Shown here: positions 1-8,605 of the stretch, piece by piece
Layout: every line of letters begins with the position of its first letter
How positions within the stretch are numbered: position 1 is the first letter of the stretch
NCBI RefSeq assembly: GCF_024721995.1
Contig: NZ_JANQBC010000005.1
Location: 248,001-312,000, forward strand
Origin: Paenibacillus radicibacter
GTDB lineage: Bacteria > Bacillota > Bacilli > Paenibacillales > NBRC-103111
Length of the DNA stretch: 64,000 nt
Direction of reading: 5' to 3'
Position numbers and translations under genes: made by a program
Notes under the pieces: model-generated
Database searches by the model: none
What the model was told of the DNA's origin: nothing
What the model saw: only the letters and a program-made list of their open reading frames with translations

Positions 1-63
1 CGTTCTGAAGCAATTGTACAAGATGGGCTTGAGAAAGTTCGTAGCGCAGCAATCGTGTTCTAA
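1..63 (+). CDS. C-terminal end of an unidentified protein (partial)
   Basis: An open frame runs in from the left edge and stops at TAA 61-63. It encodes a 20-residue tail beginning RSEAIVQDGLEK. Too little is present to name a family. A hairpin with a T-run follows at 97-125, which supports a real gene end here. Confidence 0.45.
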   Translation, partial: RSEAIVQDGLEKVRSAAIVF

Positions 64-96
64 TTAAACTTTCATAAGCATAAGGAAAATTCGTAC

Positions 97-125
97 AACG
101 AGGTACCATAGGTATCTCGTTTTTG
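97..125 (+). terminator. Rho-independent terminator of the upstream partial gene
   Basis: AACGAGGTACC pairs with GGTATCTCGTT around a 3-nt loop, with one bulge or mismatch, and is followed by TTTT. It separates the partial gene from yojF. A TATAAT at 133-138 just downstream could be the -10 of the yojF-bshB2 operon, though no good -35 is visible. Confidence 0.6.
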
Positions 126-181
126 CATATGTTATAATAAATGAAACAATTTCCCAGTCATATAGAGAAAGGAATGAACCC

Positions 182-523
182 ATGAAACCGATTCACAAAC
201 AAGCGGTAACTACAGCACTGCGCGCTTTTATTGGGCAGCAGGTGTATATTCATGCGGAGGCAATTCCAGGAGGATTTCTTCGTAATATTTCCGTGGAGGT
301 AGAGCAAGCGATGATCGCGGGGGAAGGTCCTTATCGAGTTGCGATTCGCATTCCATATAACGGATGGATTCGCATGGAGAGCTTGACTCATTATATAAGC
401 GAATCGGAAGAGAAGCTGCTGCTTGCTGGACATGACGAACAAGGGCGAATTACGACGGTGCTTGAGCTTAGTACAAGACCGTTCCATTTTAACAAAGGAG
501 GGAGTGTCTATGACGGCTCGTAA
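182..523 (+). CDS. yojF: YojF-like protein (DUF1806 family)
   Basis: This 113-residue protein starts at ATG 182 behind AAAGGAATG. Its size and its place immediately before a BshB2-type deacetylase match Bacillus subtilis yojF, which precedes yojG/bshB2. It has no signal peptide or membrane segment and is probably a small cytosolic beta-rich protein. Its 3' end overlaps the next gene by 14 bp, which suggests translational coupling. The family has no established biochemical function; a link to bacillithiol metabolism is inferred from position alone. Confidence 0.75.
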   Translation: MKPIHKQAVTTALRAFIGQQVYIHAEAIPGGFLRNISVEVEQAMIAGEGPYRVAIRIPYNGWIRMESLTHYISESEEKLLLAGHDEQGRITTVLELSTRPFHFNKGGSVYDGS

Positions 524-1220
524 AATCTTACTTGTACTAGCGCACCCTGATGATGAGTCATTCATCTGTGGAGGAACCCTTGCGAAGTATGCGAAGGAAG
601 GCGTTGAAATATCGCTGGTTTGTGCAACGCGTGGTGAGATGGGCAGAAGAGTTGGGAACCCTCCAACGTTAAACAGAGAGACTATTGCCATTGCCAGAGA
701 AGTAGAATTGAAAGAGGCTTGCAGTGTGCTGGGCATCAGCCGTCTGCAATTTCTTGATGTGCTCGATAAGACTGTTGAATTCGAAGATCCCTATGTGATG
801 GAAGTGCGGATTGCTGCGATCATCGAAGATCTTAAACCGGATGTTGTACTCACTTTCCATGAGGTTCTTGGCGGTCATCCAGACCATTGTGCAATCGGTA
901 AATTTTGCAAAGCAGGCTTCGAACGCATTGTGCGTCGCGGAAAACTCGACAAACCGATGCATTTGTATTATATTTCGTACGGAGACAGTATGAAGCAACC
1001 TGAGAAATATGGAATTGATCCAAGCCAAGTAACGGCAATTGATACGACTTCAGGTCGATATAATAAGCTACTTGCATTCCGTGCACACCGTTCCCAGTCT
1101 GAGATTATTGAATGGGTATGGAAGCCGGATAAGGAAGCGTTAGGGCATATTAGTCGGATGGAGTACTTTATTCATGGAGACAATACTCCTAAACCCCAGG
1201 ACAGCTTGTTCTCTCATTAA
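510..1220 (+). CDS. bshB2: Bacillithiol biosynthesis deacetylase BshB2
   Basis: A LmbE/PIG-L family zinc hydrolase of 236 residues. The metal-binding AHPDDE motif lies near residue 13 (LVLAHPDDESF) and the second histidine motif HPDH lies near residue 125. Members of this branch deacetylate GlcNAc-malate to GlcN-malate, the middle step of bacillithiol synthesis. Start 510 is chosen because AAAGGAGGGAG sits 6-13 bases upstream and the product then begins MTARKILLVLAHPDD; a longer in-frame start at 423 would lie inside yojF. Substrate choice between BshB1-like and BshB2-like enzymes rests on the yojF neighbour. Confidence 0.85.
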   Translation: MTARKILLVLAHPDDESFICGGTLAKYAKEGVEISLVCATRGEMGRRVGNPPTLNRETIAIAREVELKEACSVLGISRLQFLDVLDKTVEFEDPYVMEVRIAAIIEDLKPDVVLTFHEVLGGHPDHCAIGKFCKAGFERIVRRGKLDKPMHLYYISYGDSMKQPEKYGIDPSQVTAIDTTSGRYNKLLAFRAHRSQSEIIEWVWKPDKEALGHISRMEYFIHGDNTPKPQDSLFSH

Positions 1221-1256
1221 AATTCACAAATTCTTTCTAACTATGGAGGTAGCACA

Positions 1257-1961
1257 ATGAGCGTACATATCGGAGCAAAACCAGGAGATATCGCAGAATC
1301 CGTACTTTTACCAGGAGATCCCCTTCGTGCGAAATACATTGCGGAAACTTTCTTAGAAGATGTAACTTGCTATAACAATGTGCGTGGTATGCTTGGCTTT
1401 ACAGGTACATACCAAGGCAAGCGTGTTTCTGTTCAAGGAACAGGCATGGGTATGCCATCCGCATCCATTTACATTCACGAGCTTATCAATAGCTATGGCG
1501 TTAAAAACTTAATTCGCGTAGGTACTTGTGGCGCAATCCAAAAAGACATTCGTGTTCGTGACGTGATCATTGCACAAGCGGCTTGCACGAACTCTTCTAT
1601 GAACCGTAACGCATTCCCAGGCTATGACTTTGCTGCAATTGCTGACTTTGATTTGATGCGCAGAGCGTATGATGCATCCGTTGCTAAAGGACTAAACATC
1701 CGTGTAGGTAACGTTCTTTCTTCTGATGTATTCTACAATGATGACAAAGAAATCGTAGCGAAACTTGCAAATCACGGCGTATATGCAGTTGAGATGGAAG
1801 CTGCTGCGCTTTACACGATTGCGGCTCGTTTCGGTGTAAATGCACTTACGATTCTTACAGTAAGTGACCACATCATTACAGGTGAAGAAACAACTTCTGA
1901 AGAAAGACAAACGACGTTCAACGAAATGATCGAAGTTGCCTTGAACACAGTTGTGAAGTAA
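1257..1961 (+). CDS. deoD: Purine nucleoside phosphorylase, DeoD type
   Basis: A 234-residue protein of the usual hexameric DeoD length. It starts [22 protein letters not shown], with the LPGDP phosphate/ribose loop near residue 19, and carries [12 protein letters not shown] near residue 178 and the SDH motif (TVSDHI) near residue 203. It cleaves purine (deoxy)ribonucleosides with phosphate to free base and (deoxy)ribose-1-phosphate in salvage. GGAGG lies 7 bases before the ATG. A strong terminator follows, so it is the last gene of its transcript. Confidence 0.95.
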   Translation: MSVHIGAKPGDIAESVLLPGDPLRAKYIAETFLEDVTCYNNVRGMLGFTGTYQGKRVSVQGTGMGMPSASIYIHELINSYGVKNLIRVGTCGAIQKDIRVRDVIIAQAACTNSSMNRNAFPGYDFAAIADFDLMRRAYDASVAKGLNIRVGNVLSSDVFYNDDKEIVAKLANHGVYAVEMEAAALYTIAARFGVNALTILTVSDHIITGEETTSEERQTTFNEMIEVALNTVVK

Positions 1962-1991
1962 TCGTTTTTATGAAAATAAGAATAAAAATAG

Positions 1992-2026
1992 AACCCTTAT
2001 GAGCCTTTGACTCGTAAGGGTTTTCT
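1992..2026 (+). terminator. Rho-independent terminator after deoD
   Basis: AACCCTTATGAG (1992-2003) pairs with CTCGTAAGGGTT (2011-2022) around a 7-nt loop, followed by TTTTCTTGTT. One T:G pair interrupts an otherwise perfect 12-bp stem. Confidence 0.9.
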
Positions 2027-2078
2027 TGTTTGAAATCGAGTTTAGAAAATTCTAACTCCAACCTATTTTGTAATTATG

Positions 2079-2087
2079 TGGTATAAT
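2079..2087 (+). promoter_or_regulatory. Extended -10 promoter of the BCCT gene
   Basis: TGGTATAAT (TG at 2079, TATAAT 2082-2087) is a textbook extended -10 with no clear -35. It sits 88 bases before the preferred ATG at 2175, so an in-frame start at 2076 would fall inside the promoter. Confidence 0.6.
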
Positions 2088-2174
2088 GAGCAACTTCTAC
2101 ACAGGATAATGTTAGGAAGGTTGGCAACAATAACGTTATATGACCTAATTCAACATGAGAGGAGACATACAAAA

Positions 2175-3638
2175 ATGGTATTTTACATATCTGTTGTCAT
2201 TGTACTTGCCTTCGTTGTTTGGGGGATTGTATCCCCAGATGTTTTGGCGGATAAAGCCAATGATGTTTTGGCGATTACGACTACAAATTTCGGATGGTTT
2301 TATTTACTTAGTACTTTTGTAATGTTAATTTTCGTCTTTTATTTGGCATTTAGTAAATATGGTAACATTCGACTAGGGAAGGACGAAGATCGTCCTAAAT
2401 TCTCGAATTTAAGTTGGTTCTCGATGTTGTTTAGCGCTGGAATGGGGATTGGGCTTGTTTTCTGGGGAGTAGCCGAGCCGATGTCCCATTATTTATCTCC
2501 GCCGATGGGAGCAGATCCAGAATCACCTGAAGCTGCAAGACTTGCCATGCAATACTCATTCTTCCACTGGGGATTACACCCATGGGCGATATATGCATTA
2601 ATTGGACTTAGTTTAGCGTATTTTCAATTTAGAAAAGGACGCAAAGGCCTCATTAGTCAAACTTTCTATCCGATTTTGAAAGAGCGTGTGAACGGCCCAA
2701 TTGGTAAAACAATCGATGTCCTTGCGATTATTGCAACTACGTTTGGGGTAGCGACCTCACTAGGACTAGGCACACTACAAATTAATGGTGGTCTAGCGCA
2801 TATCATCAATGTTCCGTTTAGCATTACGTCGCAGATTATCATTATAGTTGTGGTTACATTCTTATATATGCTCTCTGCGTTAACTGGACTTGATAAAGGC
2901 ATTAAGATTCTAAGCAATGTGAACTTGCTATTTGTACTTGGGTTATTGATTCTTACGTTACTATTTGGTCCTACGATTTTTATATTAGATACATTCACAT
3001 TAACACTAGGTCGTTACTTGCAAAATTTAGTTCAGATGAGTCTAAGTTTAACTCCGTTCTCTCAAGGGTCGTGGGTAAGTAGTTGGACACTGTTTTACTG
3101 GGCATGGTGGATTTCTTGGGGACCGTTCGTCGGAATGTTCATCGCTCGGATTTCCAAAGGACGAACCATTCGTGAATTTATATTAGGGGTGCTCGTCATT
3201 CCAAGTTCATTCAGCTTTTTGTGGTTCTCCGTATTTGGTGGTACGGCCATGCACTTAGAGATGTTCAAGAATGTCCGAATTGCAGAAGCCGTGAAGAATG
3301 ATATGACTGTTGCTCTCTTCGTGACATTAGAACAGTTGCCACTCGGTTATATCCTAGCGATTATTGCAACGATTCTTATCATTACATTCTTTATTACATC
3401 TGCTGATTCAGCGACATTCGTACTCGGGATGCTATCGAGTAAAGGGAGCTTGAATCCATCAAGTCGAGTGAAGTTAATTTGGGGTATACTGCAATCTTCG
3501 ATAGCAATTGTGCTCTTATTAAGTCAAGGTCTACAGGCGCTTCAGACCGCTTCGATCGTCTCAGCTCTACCTTTTGCCATCATTATGATCTTTATGGGGA
3601 TCTCGCTCTTGAAGTCACTTCAAGCTGAGCTTGATTAG
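2175..3638 (+). CDS. BCCT family betaine/carnitine/choline transporter
   Basis: A 487-residue, very hydrophobic protein with about 12 membrane segments. Family signatures are present: GMGIGLVFWGVAEPMSHY in the TM3 region and the Trp-rich WTLFYWAWWISWGPFVGMFIAR stretch of the substrate pathway. BCCT carriers such as OpuD import glycine betaine with sodium for osmoprotection; the substrate cannot be read from sequence alone. ATG 2175 is chosen because GAGAGGAG lies about 10 bases upstream and the longer frame begins inside the -10 element. It is transcribed alone. Confidence 0.88.
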   Translation: MVFYISVVIVLAFVVWGIVSPDVLADKANDVLAITTTNFGWFYLLSTFVMLIFVFYLAFSKYGNIRLGKDEDRPKFSNLSWFSMLFSAGMGIGLVFWGVAEPMSHYLSPPMGADPESPEAARLAMQYSFFHWGLHPWAIYALIGLSLAYFQFRKGRKGLISQTFYPILKERVNGPIGKTIDVLAIIATTFGVATSLGLGTLQINGGLAHIINVPFSITSQIIIIVVVTFLYMLSALTGLDKGIKILSNVNLLFVLGLLILTLLFGPTIFILDTFTLTLGRYLQNLVQMSLSLTPFSQGSWVSSWTLFYWAWWISWGPFVGMFIARISKGRTIREFILGVLVIPSSFSFLWFSVFGGTAMHLEMFKNVRIAEAVKNDMTVALFVTLEQLPLGYILAIIATILIITFFITSADSATFVLGMLSSKGSLNPSSRVKLIWGILQSSIAIVLLLSQGLQALQTASIVSALPFAIIMIFMGISLLKSLQAELD

Positions 3639-3742
3639 CTCAAGACCTAACAGTGAATTGTTTCTTGATTCCTGTTCCTGATCCGATCCATCCAACATAG
3701 GATATAGGAGCCTAATGACGAAGATCAAGGAGCGACTTATCA

Positions 3743-4036
3743 ATGTGTAGATGCAGTGAGAAGAAAGAGATGTATCCGTATGAGCAGACATCAATGATGG
3801 GACACCAACAGACGATGTATCCACCAATGGGGTATAGCGTTGTAGATCCGCGGATATTGATCCCGCACGTTAAACAGATGGTGGATAGTGGGCAGCAGGA
3901 TGCTGCGATGAGAAGTAAACGATATACCACGACAGAGGTTGCCCTAATTTCTTATTTAATGGGGATGGGGATTGATCCAGGTAACGCGCAGTATTTGGTT
4001 GAATCTTGGCAAGTTAACTATATATATCCAGAATGA
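3743..4036 (+). CDS. Small conserved hypothetical protein
   Basis: A 97-residue protein that I do not recognise. The N-terminus is Met/Tyr/Gln/Pro-rich (MYPYEQTSMMGHQQTMYPPMG) and the C-terminal half looks folded and helical (TTTEVALISYLMGMGIDPGNAQYLVESWQ). AAGGAG at 3727 lies 10 bases before the ATG, and a clear terminator follows, so it is likely expressed. The QTMYPPMG type of N-terminus resembles coat or spore-associated small proteins, but that is only an impression. Confidence 0.6.
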   Translation: MCRCSEKKEMYPYEQTSMMGHQQTMYPPMGYSVVDPRILIPHVKQMVDSGQQDAAMRSKRYTTTEVALISYLMGMGIDPGNAQYLVESWQVNYIYPE

Positions 4037-4044
4037 CGATAATT

Positions 4045-4087
4045 AAGAGCGTAGGTGGCATCGAATCCTGCGCTCTTTGTTTTTTTC
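4045..4087 (+). terminator. Rho-independent terminator
   Basis: AAGAGCGTAGG pairs with CCTGCGCTCTT (ending 4077) around an 11-nt loop, with one G:T pair, and is followed by TGTTTTTTT. Confidence 0.85.
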
Positions 4088-4603
4088 CATTTATTGAGTG
4101 AACCTGTAAGTTATGAAAACGTTTTATTTTTTACTGAAAAAAGAAGTAGGAGGTCCCAGTTTAGGGTGAATAGAAAGCAATTTTTCTGAAAATAACATTC
4201 GATTTTTTTGGTAAGAATAACTAATAATTGAATAATATTCTTAGTGGCTTAGAGGGGGTTGTAAAATTATTATAAAACGTGGAAACCCTTTTGTCGTAAG
4301 GGATTGACGCTATATGTAACGTTACATGTATGGAAGATTTAAATGAGATCAGAATGATAGTACGTTGTTTTTTTAAGAAACGTGAATTTTCGGAACTTCT
4401 TTTTTGCAAGCGCTAAATCAGCCCTTGCCTACTATTGCTTTTTATAAAATTACATGGTATCATGAATCCATCCTGAGTGTTTAGGAAATCTCCTATTCTA
4501 AAGGGCATCTTTTGGACAAAACGGTACCTTTTGGAATATGTGATACTTTATTTACTCAGTAAATAGGATTAACATGTTAAAAACAATTATTGGAGGTTTT
4601 ACA
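4088..4603 (+). promoter_or_regulatory. Long AT-rich upstream region of the cold-shock gene
   Basis: This 516-base stretch has no convincing gene on either strand. It contains a perfect 14-bp palindrome ATGTAACGTTACAT at 4314-4327 and a short inverted repeat TTTACTCAGTAAA near 4551. A long untranslated leader is typical of csp mRNAs in other bacteria, so part of this is probably the 5' UTR. No confident -35/-10 pair could be fixed. Confidence 0.4.
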
Positions 4604-4804
4604 ATGCAAACAGGCACAGTAAAATGGTTTAACGCAGAAAAAGGTTTTGGTTTTATCGAAGTTGAAGGTGGCAACGATGTATTCGTTCACTTCTCCGCTA
4701 TCGTAGGCGACGGTTTCAAATCTTTGGACGAAGGCCAACGCGTTGAGTTCAACGTTGTTCAAGGCAACCGCGGACCACAAGCTGAGAACGTTGTAAAGCT
4801 GTAA
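4604..4804 (+). CDS. Cold-shock domain protein (CspA/CspB family)
   Basis: A 66-residue single cold-shock domain starting [20 protein letters not shown]. The RNP1 motif KGFGFI and RNP2 motif VFVHF are intact, together with the KWFN strand. These proteins bind single-stranded RNA and DNA and act as RNA chaperones at low temperature and in stationary phase. ATG 4604 follows GGAGG at 4592-4596 and gives the standard length; an in-frame ATG at 4574 has no ribosome site. It is monocistronic. Confidence 0.95.
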   Translation: MQTGTVKWFNAEKGFGFIEVEGGNDVFVHFSAIVGDGFKSLDEGQRVEFNVVQGNRGPQAENVVKL

Positions 4805-4837
4805 TTTATAATTAATTAAATTACGCATCGCACGCAT

Positions 4838-4877
4838 AAAATGCAGTCTCCTTCTTCGGAAGGGGCTGCATTTTTTG
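4838..4877 (+). terminator. Rho-independent terminator after the cold-shock gene
   Basis: AAAATGCAG pairs with CTGCATTTT, with an inner CCTTC/GGAAGG helix, and the T-run reaches 4877. It insulates comQ from the csp transcript. Confidence 0.9.
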
Positions 4878-4949
4878 TTTTGTCCACTTGGAAGATTCTA
4901 TGAGTTGTTTATGGTAAAATTATTCATATCATTGATGAGGATGTGTGGT

Positions 4950-5864
4950 ATGACTCTAATTCACCCGCTAGAGAAGACGATGCACGCGGCAGTAGAGCGC
5001 TATTTTACAGTAAATGAACTGCGGTGCTTGGCGACGGAGTTTATTTCCTTTAAGATCACGGAAACAACGGTATTTAGTGAACTGACAAGGTTGCACTACG
5101 CTATGTTCGGTGGGGCATCACCTGAGATTGAACAAGCGGCGGCAGCCGTTGATATGATGATCCTAGCGCTTGATATTTACGATGATGTACAGGATCAAGA
5201 TAATGATACGGTTCCTTGGGCGCATATACCCCCAGCTATTGCGCTGAATGTAGCAATCGGTATGCAGGCTTTGAGTATCGCTATGCTACAAGATTGCGCG
5301 TTTCCTGCGCAGGCTAGAGAGCGTGCTGTCTATTATTTAAACCTAGGGATCTTAAAAGCCGTTAATGGTCAACAAGTCGATCTACAAGATCAGGTAACAA
5401 CAGAAGAGGACTGTATCGCAATGATTCGAGGTAAATCTGGTGCATTAGCCGCTTGTGCTTGCCTAGTAGGGACTGCGCTTGCAACGGACCAACATCATGA
5501 CCTTGTAGCTGAATACGGCAGTGGGCTTGGGATTGTTGCTCAAATGCGTAATGATATGAAGGGAATCACCCGTTGGGACGTACGTAACGATTTGTTGCAA
5601 CGTAAGAAGACTTTACCGATTCTCTATGTATTGGAACAAGACCATGAGCTTGCACAATTGATTCGGGAGTACTATGAACATCAGCGTGAGAAAGAAGATA
5701 TCTATACATATAAAGTAGAAATTCTGGATCTCGTACATGCCTCAGGTGCGATGGATTATGCGGAGGTCCTAGTTCGTTTGCAGCAATTTGAGGCACGGGC
5801 TATCATCGACAATTTGCCGATTCTTGACGAATGGAAGGGACGTTTGTACCCCTACTTCATGTAG
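4950..5864 (+). CDS. comQ: ComQ-like isoprenyl transferase (ComX-modifying enzyme)
   Basis: A trans-prenyltransferase fold protein of 304 residues, close to B. subtilis ComQ (about 300). The first Asp-rich motif DDVQD is at residues 78-82, and a degenerate second one (QMRND followed by KG) sits in the C-terminal half near residue 195. ComQ processes the ComX precursor and attaches farnesyl or geranyl to its conserved Trp. ATG 4950 is chosen because GAGG lies 9 bases upstream; longer in-frame starts run into the csp terminator. The identification rests on the prenyltransferase motifs and on comX, comP and comA directly downstream. Confidence 0.88.
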   Translation: MTLIHPLEKTMHAAVERYFTVNELRCLATEFISFKITETTVFSELTRLHYAMFGGASPEIEQAAAAVDMMILALDIYDDVQDQDNDTVPWAHIPPAIALNVAIGMQALSIAMLQDCAFPAQARERAVYYLNLGILKAVNGQQVDLQDQVTTEEDCIAMIRGKSGALAACACLVGTALATDQHHDLVAEYGSGLGIVAQMRNDMKGITRWDVRNDLLQRKKTLPILYVLEQDHELAQLIREYYEHQREKEDIYTYKVEILDLVHASGAMDYAEVLVRLQQFEARAIIDNLPILDEWKGRLYPYFM

Positions 5865-5888
5865 AATCCGCAACTTTAGTATCACATT

Positions 5889-5937
5889 TTGCGGTATTTC
5901 GTTGCGGTCACGCAAAAATGTTTGCGGTTTTTCGCAG
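5889..5937 (+). promoter_or_regulatory. ComA-box-like half-site cluster upstream of comX
   Basis: Three TTGCGG half-sites occur at 5889, 5902 and 5922. The last forms TTGCGG-N4-TCGCAG, a 16-bp near match to the known ComA consensus TTGCGG-N4-CCGCAA. The second forms a shortened inverted repeat TTGCGGTCACGCAA. A lone CCGCAA lies at 5868-5873. The cluster is 90-140 bases before comX and is echoed before the SpaB_C gene at 9325-9394, so it is the probable site of positive autoregulation. Confidence 0.65.
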
Positions 5938-5968
5938 TATGGTTAGCGAGGCGAGTCCTATTTATGTG

Positions 5969-5977
5969 TGTTATATT
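5969..5977 (+). promoter_or_regulatory. Possible extended -10 of comX
   Basis: TGTTATATT (TG at 5969-5970, TATATT 5972-5977) resembles an extended -10 without a recognisable -35, as expected for an activator-dependent promoter. It places the ComA-like half-sites about 45-95 bases upstream of the expected start of transcription. Confidence 0.4.
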
Positions 5978-6029
5978 GGTTTTGTAAGGAAAAACAATCA
6001 AACATTATGAAAGAGTAGGTGGCTCGAGC

Positions 6030-6206
6030 ATGTTGAAAAATGTTATGAATTACTTAGTAGGCAACCAAGATGTAGCAAAATTAGTTGTGAATGGTCAAGC
6101 ATGTTTGGTTGGTGTATCTGCTAGTCAACACCGAGCAATCGTTGAAGTAATCGGAAACAAAGAAAATCAAAAAGTGGAGCCAATTAAAACATATTGGGGT
6201 TGGTAA
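6030..6206 (+). CDS. comX: ComX pheromone precursor
   Basis: A 58-residue peptide starting MLKNVMNYLVGNQD and ending KTYWGW. It lies between comQ and comP, exactly where comX sits in Bacillus. The central NGQACLVG aligns with the NKEACLIG segment of B. subtilis ComX. W56 is third from the end and followed by Gly, matching the prenylated Trp of the QWGD-type tail; W58 is a second terminal Trp. AGGTGG lies 8 bases before the ATG. ComX is cleaved to a short C-terminal peptide, prenylated by ComQ, exported and sensed by ComP. The tail is strain-specific in this family, so this is a distinct pherotype. Confidence 0.9.
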   Translation: MLKNVMNYLVGNQDVAKLVVNGQACLVGVSASQHRAIVEVIGNKENQKVEPIKTYWGW

Positions 6207-6239
6207 TATCCACTTTACTACCAATACCAGGAGATATTA

Positions 6240-8594
6240 ATGACCCAACTTAGAAAATACAGTATTTCAGTTACTCTACTTTTATTATTTACATTATATA
6301 TTGCTGTACAATTAGTCTATTCGCAAATGCAGTCCCTGTATATTGGATTGGATGTTAAACAGGGTCAAGCTGGAGAATGGAAAATTATTAATGTTGATCG
6401 ACAGGCTTGGGGGAGTAAGAATGGCATTGAAGTAGGAGACGTTCTATATTTAATCGATGGAGAAGATCCTAACCTACATTCCTCTCTTAAGTATAATTCT
6501 GTAGAGCAAATTGATAATCTTGAAGTAGTACGTAACGGTGAGCATATTAAATTCACTGTTCCTGTGGGTACACATTCTCCAATTACTCTGGATCAAACTG
6601 TTTTACCAGCCACATTATTTGTTTTATTGTTTATTTTCTCCTTCATTCTTTATTATAAAAAGCGTGAAGATCACGCATCGAAGATGTTAATTTTATTCTT
6701 TTTATCTATCGCGCTTGCTTATTTAGCAGCAGGTGCAGCTGGTAGGAGAATTATATATGCCCAGATGATTGTTAGTATATGCTTAAGTTTATCTCCTGTT
6801 TTCTTTATGCATTTCCTCTATAGTTATTTTAAAGAATATAGGGTGGAAATGCTAAAGCCGAAGTTGCTTGTATTTTTCTATAGTGTTAATACAGTGATAT
6901 TCGCACTTACATTACTGGTAAACTATACGGATATTAATATTGGTGTATCAAATGTCGTTTTCAGTAGAGTTCCATTAATTGCTTTTTCAATTGGAAATAT
7001 TGTTGCGATTTATATCTTGGTAGCGAGATATGTTAAATATCGTGGTACGATTTATCGTCCGTTATTCAAATATTTAGTAGTCGGTAATGCGGTTTCTTTC
7101 TTTCCATTCATCGTTCTGTATGTATTACCAAAAATGTTGTTTGGAATTCAAATTATACCCGCTAACGTAGCAGCCATGTGTCTGCTTTTTTTGCCAGTTG
7201 TGTATGTATATTTGATCATTTCGAATCGTCTATTAGATATTGATTTTATTATTGGACGATTACGTTATTATAGTTTCTTAGCCATTATCCCGGCATTACT
7301 AATTGTTATTGGTGTGAAGCTTGTTCAAACACACAATAACTATGTGTTGCTACAGTGGGTACAATCATTTCTTCTTGTCTACTTAGGCATTATCATGCTG
7401 TTGTATTTTAAAGAGTCACTAGATTTTAAGTTATCTGGTTTTTTGTTTAAGGAAAAAAGAAATTTCCAAGCAAGTTTGAACCAATTCTCGCAGCAAATTT
7501 CTAAAATTATGCGAGCATCAGATTTAGAAGAAAGACTTATTAAAGAAGTACTGCAAGTGATGCCTACCAAATCTGTTGCGATTATTGAACAGAATATGCT
7601 AGACAAATCACTTACTTTGCGGCGTGTTGTTGGTAGTGCGCCAAGTCCGCAGATTTTGGAAGAATTACAGAAAGATCCGCACCATTATGAAGTAGGTGAA
7701 GTGATTCGAGTAAGCACTGGCATCTGCTGCATCATTGGTCGAAGACAAGACTCTCATTATATGATGTGGATGGACAGTAAAGAAAACCGAATGGGCTATA
7801 ACGTTGATGAGATGTTATGGATGAAGACGGTATCCAACTATGTCAGTATTGTATATGAGAATTTAGAGTTAATAGAAGGTATTATCTCCAATATTGAAAC
7901 GGATAACAGTAAGAAAACACCATCTTGGATTGTTCGTTTGTTGTTCCGTCTATCAGAACAAGAGCGTAGAAGATTAGCTTCCGATTTACATGACTCTGCT
8001 TTGCAGGATCAACTGTTGTGGTATCGGAAATTTGAAGCGCTCTTAGACGAATCGGATACACCTCCTGAAATGCGAGAGCGAATGGTTGAAATTAAAGAAG
8101 GTTTACTGGATGTCATTCATCAGATCCGTGAAACATGCAACGAACTTCGACCACCTTTCTTAAAAGAAATTGGGGTTGTAGAAGCAGTTGATAACTTGTG
8201 TAGTTATGCGCAGCTCAATGCGAACTATGTGGTTGATTTTGACCATAAAGGCTTTGATCTTGAGCTGGATGATGAGTATGTGCTTATCTTGTATCGCATT
8301 ACACAAGAATTGTTAAGAAATACGATGAAGCATGCTAGAGCGACTAAAGTAGAACTGCATTTACATCATGATGACGAAACAATTACTTATGTATACCGAG
8401 ATAATGGTATAGGGATGGATTTGAGCCAACTTCAATCGTCATTTAAACACATGGGATTATCCGGCGTTCGTGAGCGAATTGCAGGGTTAGAAGGAACAAC
8501 ATCGTTCCATTCGTCCTTTGGGGAAGGGTTTGAAGTACGGGTAAGCATTCCTTATCAGCGTAATTTATCGTCAATCGAAAGTAATATTGGATAG
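6240..8594 (+). CDS. comP: ComP-like membrane sensor histidine kinase
   Basis: A 784-residue kinase. It has one N-terminal membrane segment, an extracytoplasmic PDZ-like domain at about residues 30-115 (GIEVGDVLYLIDG), then roughly eight more membrane segments to residue 390, a GAF-like linker, and a HisKA_3/HATPase_c module. The phospho-acceptor is H584 in LASDLHDSALQD; the ATP site has ELLRNTMKHA and DNGIGM. It is the receptor for modified ComX and phosphorylates ComA. CAGGAG lies 7 bases before the ATG, 33 bases after comX. Confidence 0.9.
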   Translation: MTQLRKYSISVTLLLLFTLYIAVQLVYSQMQSLYIGLDVKQGQAGEWKIINVDRQAWGSKNGIEVGDVLYLIDGEDPNLHSSLKYNSVEQIDNLEVVRNGEHIKFTVPVGTHSPITLDQTVLPATLFVLLFIFSFILYYKKREDHASKMLILFFLSIALAYLAAGAAGRRIIYAQMIVSICLSLSPVFFMHFLYSYFKEYRVEMLKPKLLVFFYSVNTVIFALTLLVNYTDINIGVSNVVFSRVPLIAFSIGNIVAIYILVARYVKYRGTIYRPLFKYLVVGNAVSFFPFIVLYVLPKMLFGIQIIPANVAAMCLLFLPVVYVYLIISNRLLDIDFIIGRLRYYSFLAIIPALLIVIGVKLVQTHNNYVLLQWVQSFLLVYLGIIMLLYFKESLDFKLSGFLFKEKRNFQASLNQFSQQISKIMRASDLEERLIKEVLQVMPTKSVAIIEQNMLDKSLTLRRVVGSAPSPQILEELQKDPHHYEVGEVIRVSTGICCIIGRRQDSHYMMWMDSKENRMGYNVDEMLWMKTVSNYVSIVYENLELIEGIISNIETDNSKKTPSWIVRLLFRLSEQERRRLASDLHDSALQDQLLWYRKFEALLDESDTPPEMRERMVEIKEGLLDVIHQIRETCNELRPPFLKEIGVVEAVDNLCSYAQLNANYVVDFDHKGFDLELDDEYVLILYRITQELLRNTMKHARATKVELHLHHDDETITYVYRDNGIGMDLSQLQSSFKHMGLSGVRERIAGLEGTTSFHSSFGEGFEVRVSIPYQRNLSSIESNIG

Positions 8595-8605
8595 GGGGGC
8601 TTTTC

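Noticed and set aside
4875-4949. Longer ComQ start (25 extra residues, beginning at TTG 4875)
   Set aside because: The codon lies in the T-run of the csp terminator and has no ribosome site; ATG 4950 has GAGG at the right distance.
6030-6206. comX frame as a chance short ORF
   Set aside because: Position between comQ and comP, ribosome site, the NGQACLVG core and the terminal YWGW together are too specific for chance.
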